DNA of 64,000 nucleotides, taken from Acidimicrobiales bacterium. Its GTDB lineage: Bacteria; Actinomycetota; Acidimicrobiia; Acidimicrobiales; DATDAH01. The notes beneath the pieces were generated by a model, which was not told the origin of the DNA, ran no database searches, and saw only the letters and a list, made by a program, of their open reading frames with translations. Positions 35,659 through 44,370 of the stretch are shown here, piece by piece; the stretch's first letter is position 1; each line of letters opens with the position of its first letter. Location of the stretch: the NCBI GenBank assembly GCA_016794585.1, contig JAEUJM010000018.1, forward strand, positions 150,432-214,431, written 5' to 3'. The position numbers and the translations under genes were made by a program.

Positions 35659-36369
35659 ATGTCCCGGCGCACCCGCAACGTCCTGGGCGCCGTCGTGGTG
35701 CTCGGCCTGGTCGGTCTCCTGGTCGCCCGCCTCCTGGCCGAGCCGGCGCACCTGCTCCTCGCCGGTGACTCCATCCTGCGCCAGACCGGCCCCAAGCTCG
35801 ACGAGACCTTCGGCCGCGAGGTGGCGGTGGACAACGCCGCGCTCAACAACTCGGGCCTGCTCACGCCGGGTTTCGTCGACTGGACGAAGCGCCTGGAGGA
35901 GCAGCTCGCCCAGGACGACCCCGAGGCCGTCGTCTTCTTGTTCATCGGCAACTACACCGACACGGACTTCGCGACCGACGCCGACGGCAACCCGATCCTG
36001 AAGAACACCCCCGAGTTCTTCGAGGCGTGGGGCAAGGAGGCCGACCGGCTGATGCAGGTGCTCGAGGACAACGGCTCGGACGCGGCGGTCTACTGGGTGC
36101 TCCCCCCGCCCCAGTACACCGAGGTCAACCAGATCACCACCGCCGGGCTCCGGGCCGAGTACGAGGCGCTGGCCGAGCGGTGGCCCCAGATCACGCTGAT
36201 CGACGCCAACGACGCGCTCGCGGGGCCGAACGGTGAGTACCTGGCGTCGATCACCAACCGCCAGGGCGAGGTCGTCCCGCTGCGCGTGCCCGACACGGTC
36301 CACCTCACCGACGTGGGCGCCCGCCGCCTCGCCCGCCTCATCCACGAGGCCGTCGAACAGGACCTCTGA
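35659..36369 (+). CDS. Membrane-anchored SGNH hydrolase-like protein
   Basis: 236 residues. A single N-terminal hydrophobic segment (VLGAVVVLGLVGLLVARLLA) anchors it. The SGNH domain follows with LLLAGDSILRQTG (nucleophile Ser), VVFLFIGNYTD (the Gly/Asn block) and VPDTVHLTDVGARRLA (Asp/His pair). It resembles DUF459/SGNH proteins linked to cell-envelope deacylation; the substrate is unknown. The window holds three SGNH domains (156, 1765 and this one). Confidence 0.8.
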   Translation: MSRRTRNVLGAVVVLGLVGLLVARLLAEPAHLLLAGDSILRQTGPKLDETFGREVAVDNAALNNSGLLTPGFVDWTKRLEEQLAQDDPEAVVFLFIGNYTDTDFATDADGNPILKNTPEFFEAWGKEADRLMQVLEDNGSDAAVYWVLPPPQYTEVNQITTAGLRAEYEALAERWPQITLIDANDALAGPNGEYLASITNRQGEVVPLRVPDTVHLTDVGARRLARLIHEAVEQDL

Positions 36370-36538
36370 GCGCCGACACGACGGCTGAGCACCGGTCGGT
36401 GCGGCGCCCGTCCCCGCGCGCCGGCCGCCCGAGCGCGGACGAGTACGGCCCGAGCCTGGCCGAAGGCGCCTCGCCGCACCCGGCGGCGGCGCCCCGTCCG
36501 CCCGACCACTGCCGGCGACCGGGTGCCACACTGGTCCC

Positions 36539-37252
36539 GTGGACGTGGCCATCCTGGTGCACGACGGGGTCAGCGCCGCCGAGGCCCTGGCGCCGGCGGA
36601 GGTGTTCGGCGCGGTGCCCGACGTCGCCGTGCACTTCGTGGCGCACCGCACCGGCCCCCACGCCACCCAGGGCCGCCCCGGCGTGCTCGTGGCCGACCGG
36701 TCGGTGGCCGACTGGCCCGACCCCGACACCCTCGTCGTCCCGGGTGGGCTGGGCGTGCGCCGGCTGGTGGAGGACGACGCCCTCCTCGCCTGGATCGCCG
36801 ACGCCCATCGCACCACCCAGTGGACCGCCGGCGTCTCGACCGGCGTCCACCTCCTCGGTGCCGCCGGCGTGCTCGACGGTTGCGACGCCACCGGGCACTG
36901 GTTGCTGCTCGACGAGCTGAGCGGTGCCGGCGCGGTGGCGAGCGCCGAACGACTCGTCCGCCACGGCCGGGTGATCACCGCGTCCGGGGCGACCAGCGCG
37001 TTCGACCTCGCCCTGCTCGTGGTCGACCGCACCTTCGGCGCCGAGACGGCCGAGCGGGTGCGGGCGGGGCTGGCCGACGACCCCGACGGGAGCCGCCAGG
37101 GTCGCGTGCATCGCTGGCGAGGGCGGTCGACGCGCCATCGCATTGCGGGTCGCTACGTCATCGACGACGAGCAGGAGCGCGGGGCGGGCGATGGTCCCGG
37201 ACGGCGGGGCCGCCGCCGGCGCCGTCAGTCGTCGCCGTCGTCCCCGGTCTGA
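36539..37252 (+). CDS. DJ-1/PfpI family protein lacking the nucleophile cysteine
   Basis: 237 residues. The class I glutamine amidotransferase-like fold covers about 1-185: MDVAILVHDGVSAAEALAPAEVFG, quoted by its ends, LVVPGGLGVRRLV, and the elbow region TAGVSTGVHLLGAAGVLDG. The elbow normally holds the reactive Cys but here has Ser (VSTG instead of CTG). The catalytic thiol is therefore absent, and a regulatory or altered hydrolase role is possible. An Arg-rich tail of about 45 residues follows, and its last 28 nt overlap the 3' end of the convergent DUF2254 gene. GTG at 36539 is 6 nt after CACACT. Confidence 0.8.
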   Translation: MDVAILVHDGVSAAEALAPAEVFGAVPDVAVHFVAHRTGPHATQGRPGVLVADRSVADWPDPDTLVVPGGLGVRRLVEDDALLAWIADAHRTTQWTAGVSTGVHLLGAAGVLDGCDATGHWLLLDELSGAGAVASAERLVRHGRVITASGATSAFDLALLVVDRTFGAETAERVRAGLADDPDGSRQGRVHRWRGRSTRHRIAGRYVIDDEQERGAGDGPGRRGRRRRRQSSPSSPV

Positions 37253-38565
37253 CCGAGCGCCTCGAGGGCCTCGTCGTAGCGTCGGCGCACGTCGGCGAGG
37301 TCGCCCCCGATCCGGAGGTTGCCCTCGGCGCTCTCCCAGACCATGTCGGCCTGTGACCGCAGGGCCCAACGCTGCTCGTCGGTGCGCATCTGCGGGCCGA
37401 GGAGGGTGACCGACTCGAGGAGGCGGATGAGCACCGCGGTGTTGTCGTCCCCCGCTTGGCGGATCTTGTCGAAGGCGCTGTCGGTGACGTCGGTGAAGCT
37501 GAGGTAGCGGTCCACCACGCGGATGGTGCCGTCGGCGTCGCGGTGCGCCCGCTGGGGGAGCGGGTCCTCGGACAGCCGCAGCAGGGCACCGGCCAGCCAG
37601 TTGATGCACGTCAGCGCGGTGAACGTGTCGTTGATTGCGGGGGACAGCGCCCGCAGGGCGATCTCGACGAGTTGGTCCACCGCGAAGCGCAGGTCCTGCT
37701 CGACGGTGCGCTGGGCGCCCATGACGAGCGACGACGTGATGACGGCGTCGCCCACGCCGTCGCCGTTCGGTCCTCGGACGACCCGGGCCACGGGCGAGCC
37801 GGCCAGCACGAACTGCCCCGGCCGCACGGTGAGCTCCACGACACACCCGGTGGTGGTCGCGGCGGCGACGAGGGCGGGGTGGTCGACGTGCTTGAGGTAG
37901 CCGCTGTCGGTCGACGTGACCACCCGACCGTCCGCGCGGGTGGACGAGAGGACGGCGTCGACCTCGGCGGGGTTCCCGTCGCCCACCAGCTCGCCCATGG
38001 CCGCCAGCTCGTCGAGGGCCTCGTCGAGCTGGGCGGCGATGCGGTTCACCACGGTGGCGGGCTGGATCGACACCGCAGTGGCGTGGAGGTACCAGACGAG
38101 GGCGACGGCGTCGACCATCGCCGCGAACACGGCGATGTCGGCCGCGAGGCGCGGCACGAAGACGACGTCGCCGCTGTCGTGGACGGCCAGCAACACGATC
38201 AGGCTGTAGACGAAGGTCCCGACGTAGAGCCCGATGGTGATCTTCGGCGCCCGGGTGGCCAGGAAGGTGCGGATGAGCCGGGGGCCGAACTGCGTCGACG
38301 CCACCGTGAGGGTGACGAGGGTGAGCGACGCCACCAGCGCCACGACCGTGATGGAGGCGCCGGCGATGGCGGCCATGAGGTCCCGGACGTCGCCGGCGCC
38401 GCCCGGGTCGAGGAGCACCGGGAGGCGGCCCGTGGTGAGGAGCCGGTCGTCGACGAAGAGCGCCAGCAGCGCCAGCAGCACGAAACCGCTGATGATGATC
38501 GACGGCACGAACCACAGCGACGTGCGCAGCTCGTAGCGGTGCCGGCGGTACCAACGGGTGGGCAT
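37225..38565 (-). CDS. DUF2254 predicted membrane protein
   Basis: 446 residues. Four N-terminal membrane segments (IIISGFVLLALLALFV, AAIAGASITVVALVASLTLV, IGLYVGTFVYSLIVLLAV, IAVFAAMVDAVALVWYLHA) precede a cytoplasmic domain of about 270 residues. Diagnostic blocks are ASTQFGPRLIRTFL, SGYLKHVDHPAL, RTVEQDLRFAVDQLVEIALR and ALSPAINDTFTA. DUF2254 function is unknown. ATG at 38565 gives the expected length. The gene follows the glutamine synthetase-like gene by 56 nt on the same strand and overlaps the convergent DJ-1 gene. Confidence 0.88.
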   Translation of the reverse strand: MPTRWYRRHRYELRTSLWFVPSIIISGFVLLALLALFVDDRLLTTGRLPVLLDPGGAGDVRDLMAAIAGASITVVALVASLTLVTLTVASTQFGPRLIRTFLATRAPKITIGLYVGTFVYSLIVLLAVHDSGDVVFVPRLAADIAVFAAMVDAVALVWYLHATAVSIQPATVVNRIAAQLDEALDELAAMGELVGDGNPAEVDAVLSSTRADGRVVTSTDSGYLKHVDHPALVAAATTTGCVVELTVRPGQFVLAGSPVARVVRGPNGDGVGDAVITSSLVMGAQRTVEQDLRFAVDQLVEIALRALSPAINDTFTALTCINWLAGALLRLSEDPLPQRAHRDADGTIRVVDRYLSFTDVTDSAFDKIRQAGDDNTAVLIRLLESVTLLGPQMRTDEQRWALRSQADMVWESAEGNLRIGGDLADVRRRYDEALEALGQTGDDGDD

Positions 38566-38621
38566 GGGGGAGGGGCGGTCGGGGTCGGGGGCGGCGGCAG
38601 AGTGGCGGGCGGGCCGAGTGC

Positions 38622-39986
38622 TCAGATGCGCTCGAAGCCCCGCTGGAGCTCCCAGTCGGTGACGGTGCGATTGGCCGCGGCCCACTCCTGCTTGGCGGTG
38701 TTGAGCAGGTGGTGGTGGACGTCCTCGCCGAAGGCCTCGCGGGCCATGTCGCTGCCCTCGAAGAGCTCGATGGCCTCGACGAGGGTGGACGGCACGCGGG
38801 GGACATCGGTGGCCTCGTAGGCGTTGGTCTCGAAGGCCGGCCCCGGGTCGATGCCGTGCTCGATGCCGTACAGGCCGGCGGCGATGGTGGCGGCGAAGGC
38901 GAGGTAGGGGTTGCAGTCGGCCCCGGGCACCCGGGACTCGACGCGGAAGCCCTTGCCGTGGCCGACCGTGCGCAGGCCGCACGTGCGGTTGTCCCGGCCC
39001 CACACGAGCGCCGTCGGCGCCCAGGAGTCCGGCATGTACCGCTTGTACGAGTTGACGTACGGGGCGTAGCACCAGGCCAGCTCCCGCCCGGTGGCCAGCA
39101 GGCCGCCGACGTAGCTGCGGTACACGTCGCTCATGTGGTCGGGGGCGTCGGCGTTCCAGGTGAGGGACTCGGTGCCCTCGGCGTTCCAGAGACTGGAGTG
39201 CACGTGGCACGACGAGCCGACGTCGTCGATGGACCATTTGGCCATGAACGTCAGCGAGCGCCCGTTCGCCGCCGCGATCTCCTTGGCCCCGTTCTTGTAG
39301 ACGGTGTGGTTGTCGGCCATCGGCAGGGCGTCGTCGTAGGTGATGTTGATCTCGTGCTGGCCGTAGCCGGCCTCGCCCTTCGAGAACTCGACCGGGATCT
39401 CGGCCCCGAGCATGCCGTTGCGGATCTGACGGATGAGGTACTCGTCCTTGGTGGTCTGGAGGATGTGGTAGTCCTCGATGAACCTCGAGTGGGGGACGAG
39501 CCCCTTGTAGCCCTTGTCGTGGGCCTGCTCGAAGGTGTCCTCGAAGAGGAAGAACTCGAGCTCGGTGGCCGCTTTGACCGAGTAGCCCATGGCCGCGGCG
39601 CGCTCGATCTGGCGCTTCAGGATCTGGCGGGGGGACACCTCGACCGGCTCACCGGTCTCCTCGTCCTCGAGGTCGCAGATCACCAACGCGGTCTTCTCGA
39701 GCCACGGGACGAGGCGCAGGGTGGACAGGTCGGCGATGCACTTGGCGTCGCCGTAGCCCTGGTCCCAGTTGGCGTAGCGGTACCCGGGGAGCGGCGTCAT
39801 GTCGACGTCGACCGCGAGCAGGTAGTTGCAGACGTGGACCGCGCCCTCGCCGTCGAGCACCTGGTCGAGGAAGTACTGGCCGGTGACGCGCTTGCCCATC
39901 AAGCGCCCCTGCAGGTCCGGGAACACGGTGAGCACCGTGTCGATCTCCCCGGCTCCGATCATGGCTTCCAGCTCGGTGAGCTCCAT
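38622..39986 (-). CDS. Glutamine synthetase family protein (gamma-glutamyl ligase type)
   Basis: 454 residues. The type I catalytic fold shows ATELEFFLFED (metal Glu), GYGQHEINITYDDAL, SSCHVHSSLW, NSYKRYMPDSWAPTALVWGRDNR (given by its ends) and GKGFRVESRVPGADCNPYLA. It is shorter and more divergent than housekeeping GlnA and lacks a clear adenylylation-site tail. It may be a gamma-glutamyl-polyamine or -amine synthetase, as in PuuA/GlnA3-type enzymes. ATG at 39986 has AAGGGGA upstream. The SDR gene precedes it on the same strand by 77 nt and could act on the same substrate. Confidence 0.88.
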   Translation of the reverse strand: MELTELEAMIGAGEIDTVLTVFPDLQGRLMGKRVTGQYFLDQVLDGEGAVHVCNYLLAVDVDMTPLPGYRYANWDQGYGDAKCIADLSTLRLVPWLEKTALVICDLEDEETGEPVEVSPRQILKRQIERAAAMGYSVKAATELEFFLFEDTFEQAHDKGYKGLVPHSRFIEDYHILQTTKDEYLIRQIRNGMLGAEIPVEFSKGEAGYGQHEINITYDDALPMADNHTVYKNGAKEIAAANGRSLTFMAKWSIDDVGSSCHVHSSLWNAEGTESLTWNADAPDHMSDVYRSYVGGLLATGRELAWCYAPYVNSYKRYMPDSWAPTALVWGRDNRTCGLRTVGHGKGFRVESRVPGADCNPYLAFAATIAAGLYGIEHGIDPGPAFETNAYEATDVPRVPSTLVEAIELFEGSDMAREAFGEDVHHHLLNTAKQEWAAANRTVTDWELQRGFERI

Positions 39987-40063
39987 CAGCGTCCCCTTGG
40001 CGTCGGTGGTGCGGTGCGGGTGGTTGCGGGTGGTGGCGGGTGGTCGGTCTGCTCTGGTTGCGG

Positions 40064-40840
40064 CTACTCGGGCGTGACGTAGGCGGCGCTGATGCCGCCG
40101 TCCATCACGAGCTGCTGGCCGGTCATCAGCGACGACTCGTCGGAGGCGAGGAAGAGCGCGGCGTTGGCGATCTCCTGGGCCTGGCCGAAGCGGCCGATGG
40201 GCACGTGCACGAGTCGGCGGGCCCGCTTGGCGTCGTCGGACAGCAGCTCGGCCATGAGGTCGGTCATGATCGGCCCGGGGCACAGGGCGTTGATGCGCAC
40301 CCCGTCCTTGGCGTGCTCGATGGCCATCTCGCGGCTCATGGCCAGGACCCCGCCCTTGCTGGCGGTGTAGGCGATCTGGGCGGTGGCCGAGCCCATGATG
40401 GCCACGAGCGACGACACGTTGATGATGGAGCCGCCGCCAGAGGCGATCATCGCCGGGATGCCGTACTTGCAGCACAGCCAGACGCCCTTCAGGTTGACCT
40501 CCATGACCACGTCCCACGTGGACTCGGGGGTGTCGAGGGTGGCGCCGTCGTCGGGCGGCATGATGCCGGCGTTGTTGTAGAGCACGTGCAGGCCGCCGAA
40601 GGTGTCGACCGCGAACTGGATCATGCGCTCGACCTGGTCGGCCTTCGACACGTCCACCTGTACGAAGGCGGCGGTGCCGCCGGCGGCCTCGATGGCGGCG
40701 ACCGCCTCGCGGCCGTTGGCCTCGGAGAACTCGGCCACCACGACCGTGGCGCCCTCGCTCGCGAAGAGCTCGGCGGCGACGCGCCCGAGGCCCTGTCCGG
40801 CGCCGGTGATCAGCGCGACCTTCCCGTCCAACCTGCCCAT
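40064..40840 (-). CDS. Short-chain dehydrogenase/reductase
   Basis: 258 residues, classical SDR. The NAD(P) motif TGAGQGLG spans 12-19, NNAGIM the NNAG block, SSL supplies the catalytic Ser, and YTASK the Tyr/Lys pair near 160; CPGPIMTDL follows. The acidic residue after strand two (VVAEFSEANGR) favours NAD over NADP. ATG at 40840 has a GAAGGGTG site. Together with the glutamine synthetase-like gene it may form a small amine or alcohol catabolic operon, by inference. The substrate is unknown. Confidence 0.92.
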   Translation of the reverse strand: MGRLDGKVALITGAGQGLGRVAAELFASEGATVVVAEFSEANGREAVAAIEAAGGTAAFVQVDVSKADQVERMIQFAVDTFGGLHVLYNNAGIMPPDDGATLDTPESTWDVVMEVNLKGVWLCCKYGIPAMIASGGGSIINVSSLVAIMGSATAQIAYTASKGGVLAMSREMAIEHAKDGVRINALCPGPIMTDLMAELLSDDAKRARRLVHVPIGRFGQAQEIANAALFLASDESSLMTGQQLVMDGGISAAYVTPE

Positions 40841-41177
40841 GGGTCCCGGCCCACCCTTCTCTCGTCTCTTGCTCGACTCGTCCGGCGGCCCCAGTTCCCG
40901 GGGCGCCGGCGTGTGGATCCCGCACCCTATTGCCTCGGGAACGGGTGGGCCGCCCCGAGGACGCGGGAGGCGGCCGGGGGGCAGGTGAGGGCATCCGCGC
41001 CGGATCGCCGCCGGCCGGCGGCCTCCGCCGGCCCGTGGTCGGGGACCCGTGCCGGGCTCAGGTCGGGCCCGGCTGGCGATGGCGGCGCCGGCGGCGACCG
41101 TGCGGGCGGTCGCCGTGCGGGCGGGCCCGCGCCGCCCGCGGGACCGAGCGGGGACCCGGACCGGGCTCAGGCCGGTG
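40841..41177. other. Intergenic region without a recognisable gene
   Basis: 337 nt between the SDR start and the modC stop. It contains two copies of a GGGACCC...CCGGGCTCAGG block (near 41041 and 41154) and a tandem duplication of CAGGCCGGTGT at the modC stop. The first block may carry promoter elements for the SDR. No open frame has support. Confidence 0.5.
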
Positions 41178-42230
41178 TCAGGCCGGTGTGACGGTGATCT
41201 CCGATGCCTTCACCGAGGCCCACGCCCGATCGCCGACGGCGAGGTGGAGATCGGCGACCGCCGCCGCCGTCACCTCTGCGAGCAGCGGGAGGGGGCCGTC
41301 GAGTTGGATCCGCACCGCGGCGCCGCGGTGCTCGATGCCCACCACCCCGCCTTCGACGACGTTGCGGGGCGAGCCCTCGGGCCGGGTGCGGTGCAGGGCC
41401 ACCGCCGCCGGGGCGACGACCGCCAGGGCGGGTCCGTCGGGCACCAAGCCGGCGGTGACGAGCTCGCCTCCCGAGTCGAGCACGAAGCGGCCGCCCGTTC
41501 CGGTGCCCCGCCAGAGGTTCAGGCCCACGACGCTGGCGGCGTAGGCGGACCGCGGCCGGCGGCGGATGTCGTCGGGTGTGCCCTCCTGGACCACCCGGCC
41601 GTCCTCCACCACGACGAGCCGGTCGGCGAGCACGAGCGCCTCGACCGGGTCGTGGGTCACCAGGAGGCGGCTGCCCGGGAAGGCGGCGAGGTGGCGGCGT
41701 AGATCGGCGCGGACCGTGGGGCGCACCTGTGCGTCGAGCGCGGACAGAGGCTCGTCGAGGAGCAAGAGCCGGGGCTCGGGGGCGAGGGCACGGGCGAGCG
41801 CCACCAGCTGGGCCTGGCCGCCGGACAGTGCCGACGGCCGGTCGCCGGCGCGGTCGGCGAGACCGATGCGTTCGAGCCATGCCGTCGCCTCGGTGCGGGC
41901 CGCGGCCCTGCGGGCGCCCCGGCTGCGCAGCCCGAAGGCCACGTTGTCGACGAGCGACAGGTGGGGGAAGAGGCGCCCGTCCTGGAAGACCACACCGACG
42001 GGGCGCTCCTCAGGGGGCAGGTCGACGCCGGTGGCGTCGTCGAGCACCACCTGGTCGCCGATGGCGATGCGCCCGGACGCGGGCAACAGGCCGGCGAGGG
42101 CGCTCAGCAGCGTGCTCTTGCCGGCGCCGTTGGGACCGAGCACGACGACCAGCTCGCCGTCGGCGGCGGTCACCTCGACGTGGAGCGCGAAGGCGCCGCG
42201 TTCCACCCGCACGGCGGCGTCGAGGCTCAC
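41178..42230 (-). CDS. modC: Molybdate ABC transporter ATP-binding protein
   Basis: 350 residues. Walker A LGPNGAGKST covers 31-40, the Q-loop is VVFQDGRLFPHLS, the signature LSGGQAQLVALARAL lies near 134, Walker B LLLLDEPLSALDA near 155 and the H-loop is LLVTHD. A C-terminal TOBE/Mop-like molybdate-binding module covers about 280-350 (NVVEGGVVGIEHRG, VGDRAWASVKASEITV). It hydrolyses ATP to drive molybdate import with ModB and ModA. GTG at 42230 overlaps the stop of the preceding 99-codon frame (GTGA). Confidence 0.92.
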   Translation of the reverse strand: MSLDAAVRVERGAFALHVEVTAADGELVVVLGPNGAGKSTLLSALAGLLPASGRIAIGDQVVLDDATGVDLPPEERPVGVVFQDGRLFPHLSLVDNVAFGLRSRGARRAAARTEATAWLERIGLADRAGDRPSALSGGQAQLVALARALAPEPRLLLLDEPLSALDAQVRPTVRADLRRHLAAFPGSRLLVTHDPVEALVLADRLVVVEDGRVVQEGTPDDIRRRPRSAYAASVVGLNLWRGTGTGGRFVLDSGGELVTAGLVPDGPALAVVAPAAVALHRTRPEGSPRNVVEGGVVGIEHRGAAVRIQLDGPLPLLAEVTAAAVADLHLAVGDRAWASVKASEITVTPA

Positions 42231-42526
42231 CGGGCTGCCCTCCCGCCTCGGTGGGGGTTCGAGGGACCCGACGTCGGCGGCCCGGAACAGCGGGTGATCC
42301 CGGTCTCGTGGATAGCGGCGTTCGGGACCGCCGCCCGCGGGCGTGGGGCCCGGCGGCCGTCGGTGCGACTGGTCGGAGGTCGAGCGGCGGCGGCGAGCCC
42401 GGTCGGCCGCGCCCCCTGCTGCTTCGCCCGGTCGCTGGCACCGGTGCGGTCGGCCGGCCGGCGACGGCGGGTGGTCGGTGCGGTCCGTCGGCTGGCGGCG
42501 CCGCGAGTCGCGGCGGCGCCCGTCAT
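42227..42526 (-). CDS. Possible small Arg/Ala/Pro-rich protein between modB and modC
   Basis: 99 codons beginning MTGAAATRGAASRRTAPTT and ending SNPHRGGRAAR. The start ATG overlaps the modB stop (ATGA, 42523-42526) and its stop overlaps the modC GTG (GTGA, 42227-42230), so it exactly bridges the two transporter genes. Composition is low-complexity and arginine-rich with no family, so it may be a translated linker that carries ribosomes to modC rather than a functional protein. Confidence 0.4.
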   Translation of the reverse strand: MTGAAATRGAASRRTAPTTRRRRPADRTGASDRAKQQGARPTGLAAAARPPTSRTDGRRAPRPRAAVPNAAIHETGITRCSGPPTSGPSNPHRGGRAAR

Positions 42527-43338
42527 CGGTCCTCGTCGTGGGTGTCGCCGGTGGCCAGCCAGCGGTCGCGCAGGCCGATGAGCACGGCCAGGGAGATGGC
42601 GACCATGACGAGGCTCATGGCGATGGCGGCGCCGCGGTCGCTCTCGCGGGCCACGAACACGGCGAGGGGCATGGTCTGGGTGCGGCCCTCGAGGTTGCCG
42701 GCGAAGGTGATGGTGGCGCCGAACTCGCCGAGCGCCCTTGCCCAGCAGAGGACGGCGCCGGCGATGAGGGCCGAGCGGGCCTGGGGGAGCGTGACCCGGC
42801 GGAACACCGTCCACGGGCGGGCGCCCAGGGTGGCGGCAGCGTCCTCGTAGCGGCGGTCGGCCGAGCGGAACGCCGCCTCGACCGTGACCACGAGGAAAGG
42901 CATGGCCACGAAGGTCTCGGCGATGACCACACCGGTCGTGGAGAACGGCAGCACGATGCCGAACCACTGGTCGAGCCACTGACCCACGAGGCCGCGGCGG
43001 CCGAGCGCCAAGAGCAGGGCGGCGCCGCCGACCACGGGGGGCAGGACCATGGGCAGGGTGACCAGCGCCCGGGCCACCCGCTTGGCGGGGAACGTGACGC
43101 GGGCGAGCACCCACGCGAGCGGCACCCCGAGCGCGAGGGAGATGGCCGTCGCCGCCAGCGACGTGACCATGGACAGCCGGAGCGCCTCCCGCACCGTCGA
43201 GGTGCCGAGCAGCGTCCAGAGGTCGCCCCACGGCGCCCGCTGCAGCAAGCCGACCAGGGGAAGCACCACCAGGAGCCCCCCGAGCACGGCCGGGACGACG
43301 AGGATGGTCGGCGCCCGCCGCCGGCGACCGTCGCTCAC
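42523..43338 (-). CDS. modB: Molybdate ABC transporter permease
   Basis: 271 residues with five to six membrane segments (LVVPAVLGGLLVVLPLVGLL, VTSLAATAISLALGVPLAWVL, LPMVLPPVVGGAALLLAL and onward). The EAA cytoplasmic loop, which docks to ModC, is YEDAAATLGARPWTVFRRVT. ALGEFGATITFAGN is the conserved C-terminal block of molybdate and sulfate permeases. GTG at 43338 lies 159 nt downstream of modA; that gap contains no gene. It is coupled to the downstream 99-codon frame by an ATGA overlap. Confidence 0.92.
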   Translation of the reverse strand: MSDGRRRRAPTILVVPAVLGGLLVVLPLVGLLQRAPWGDLWTLLGTSTVREALRLSMVTSLAATAISLALGVPLAWVLARVTFPAKRVARALVTLPMVLPPVVGGAALLLALGRRGLVGQWLDQWFGIVLPFSTTGVVIAETFVAMPFLVVTVEAAFRSADRRYEDAAATLGARPWTVFRRVTLPQARSALIAGAVLCWARALGEFGATITFAGNLEGRTQTMPLAVFVARESDRGAAIAMSLVMVAISLAVLIGLRDRWLATGDTHDEDR

Positions 43339-43497
43339 GGCGTCGGACCGTCGGGGCGACCCCGGCCCCGGCCCTGGTGCTGGTCCTTTCGGGTCACCGG
43401 TCCGAACCGAGGGCGAGCATCGTCTCGCAGCGGGCGGACGGGACCCTGTTCGCCGTCCTCCCCCGGAACATGGCTTCCTCTTGGTGGGCGGTCAGGC

Positions 43498-44370
43498 TCA
43501 CGTCGGCGGGAGGAAGCCGAAGTCGGCGAGCACCTGCTGGCCCTCGTCCGAGAGGACGTAGCCCACGAAGGCGTCGGCGCCGTCGGGCGACGGGCCCTCG
43601 GCCACGGTGGCGAGGGGGTAGACCGCGTCCACGTTCACGTCCGCAGGGATGGCGACGCCCTCGACCTCGTCGTCGTTGGCGAGGACGTCGGTGACGTAGA
43701 CGATGCCGGCGTCGAGCTCTCCGGCCGCCACCTTGGCCACCACGTCGGTCACCTTGGCCTCCTCGGTGTCGATCGACGGGGTCACGCCGGCGTTGTCGAA
43801 GATCTCCTGGGCGTACGCCCCGCACGGCACGTCCGGCGCGCACACGCCGAGGAAGAGGTCCTCGTTCTCGAAGTCCTCGAGGCCCGTGACGTCGCCCGGG
43901 TTCCCGGCGGGCACCGCGATCTCCGCCTGGTTGCGGGCGAACACGTCGGGCCCGTCGGCGTTGTCGCCGGCGTCGACCAGCTTGTCCATGTTGTTCTCGT
44001 CCGCCGAGGCGAACACGTCGGCGGTGCCCAGAGCGTCGCCGCCGGTGATCGACTCGACGAGGTCCGAGGAGGCGCCGAAGTTGAACTCGACCGTCGTGCC
44101 CGGGTTGGCCGCCTCGAAGGCGGCGCCGATCTCGGTGAAGGCGTCGGTCAGCGACGAGGCGGCGAACACCGTGATGGTCTGTTCGCCGAGGGTGGCGTCG
44201 GTCGTACCCCCCGCCGCCGTCGTGGTGGTGGCGTCGCCGGACTCGGCCACGTCGCTTTCCCTGTCCGATCCACAGGCCGCGACGGTGAGGGCCAGAGTGG
44301 CGGCGAAGCCGATGGCGGCGAGCCGGCGGATCGCGTTGGAGGTGGCGGCGGTGCTGCTGGACCGCCGCAT
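43498..44370 (-). CDS. modA: Molybdate ABC transporter substrate-binding lipoprotein
   Basis: 290 residues. A lipoprotein signal (LAAIGFAATLALTVAAC) is followed by a Thr-rich linker, then the periplasmic-binding fold beginning ITVFAASSLTDAF, where the two Ser residues are the known oxyanion ligands. FGASSDLVESI and SADENNMDKLVDAG are family blocks. It captures molybdate (tungstate also possible) outside the membrane and delivers it to ModB. The ATG at 44370 overlaps the stop of the regulator gene (ATGA). Confidence 0.93.
   Translation of the reverse strand: MRRSSSTAATSNAIRRLAAIGFAATLALTVAACGSDRESDVAESGDATTTTAAGGTTDATLGEQTITVFAASSLTDAFTEIGAAFEAANPGTTVEFNFGASSDLVESITGGDALGTADVFASADENNMDKLVDAGDNADGPDVFARNQAEIAVPAGNPGDVTGLEDFENEDLFLGVCAPDVPCGAYAQEIFDNAGVTPSIDTEEAKVTDVVAKVAAGELDAGIVYVTDVLANDDEVEGVAIPADVNVDAVYPLATVAEGPSPDGADAFVGYVLSDEGQQVLADFGFLPPT

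Noticed and set aside
42227..43231. A 334-codon minus-strand frame covering modB
   Set aside because: Its first two thirds are an out-of-frame shadow of modB; only the last 99 codons, outside modB, are retained as a candidate.
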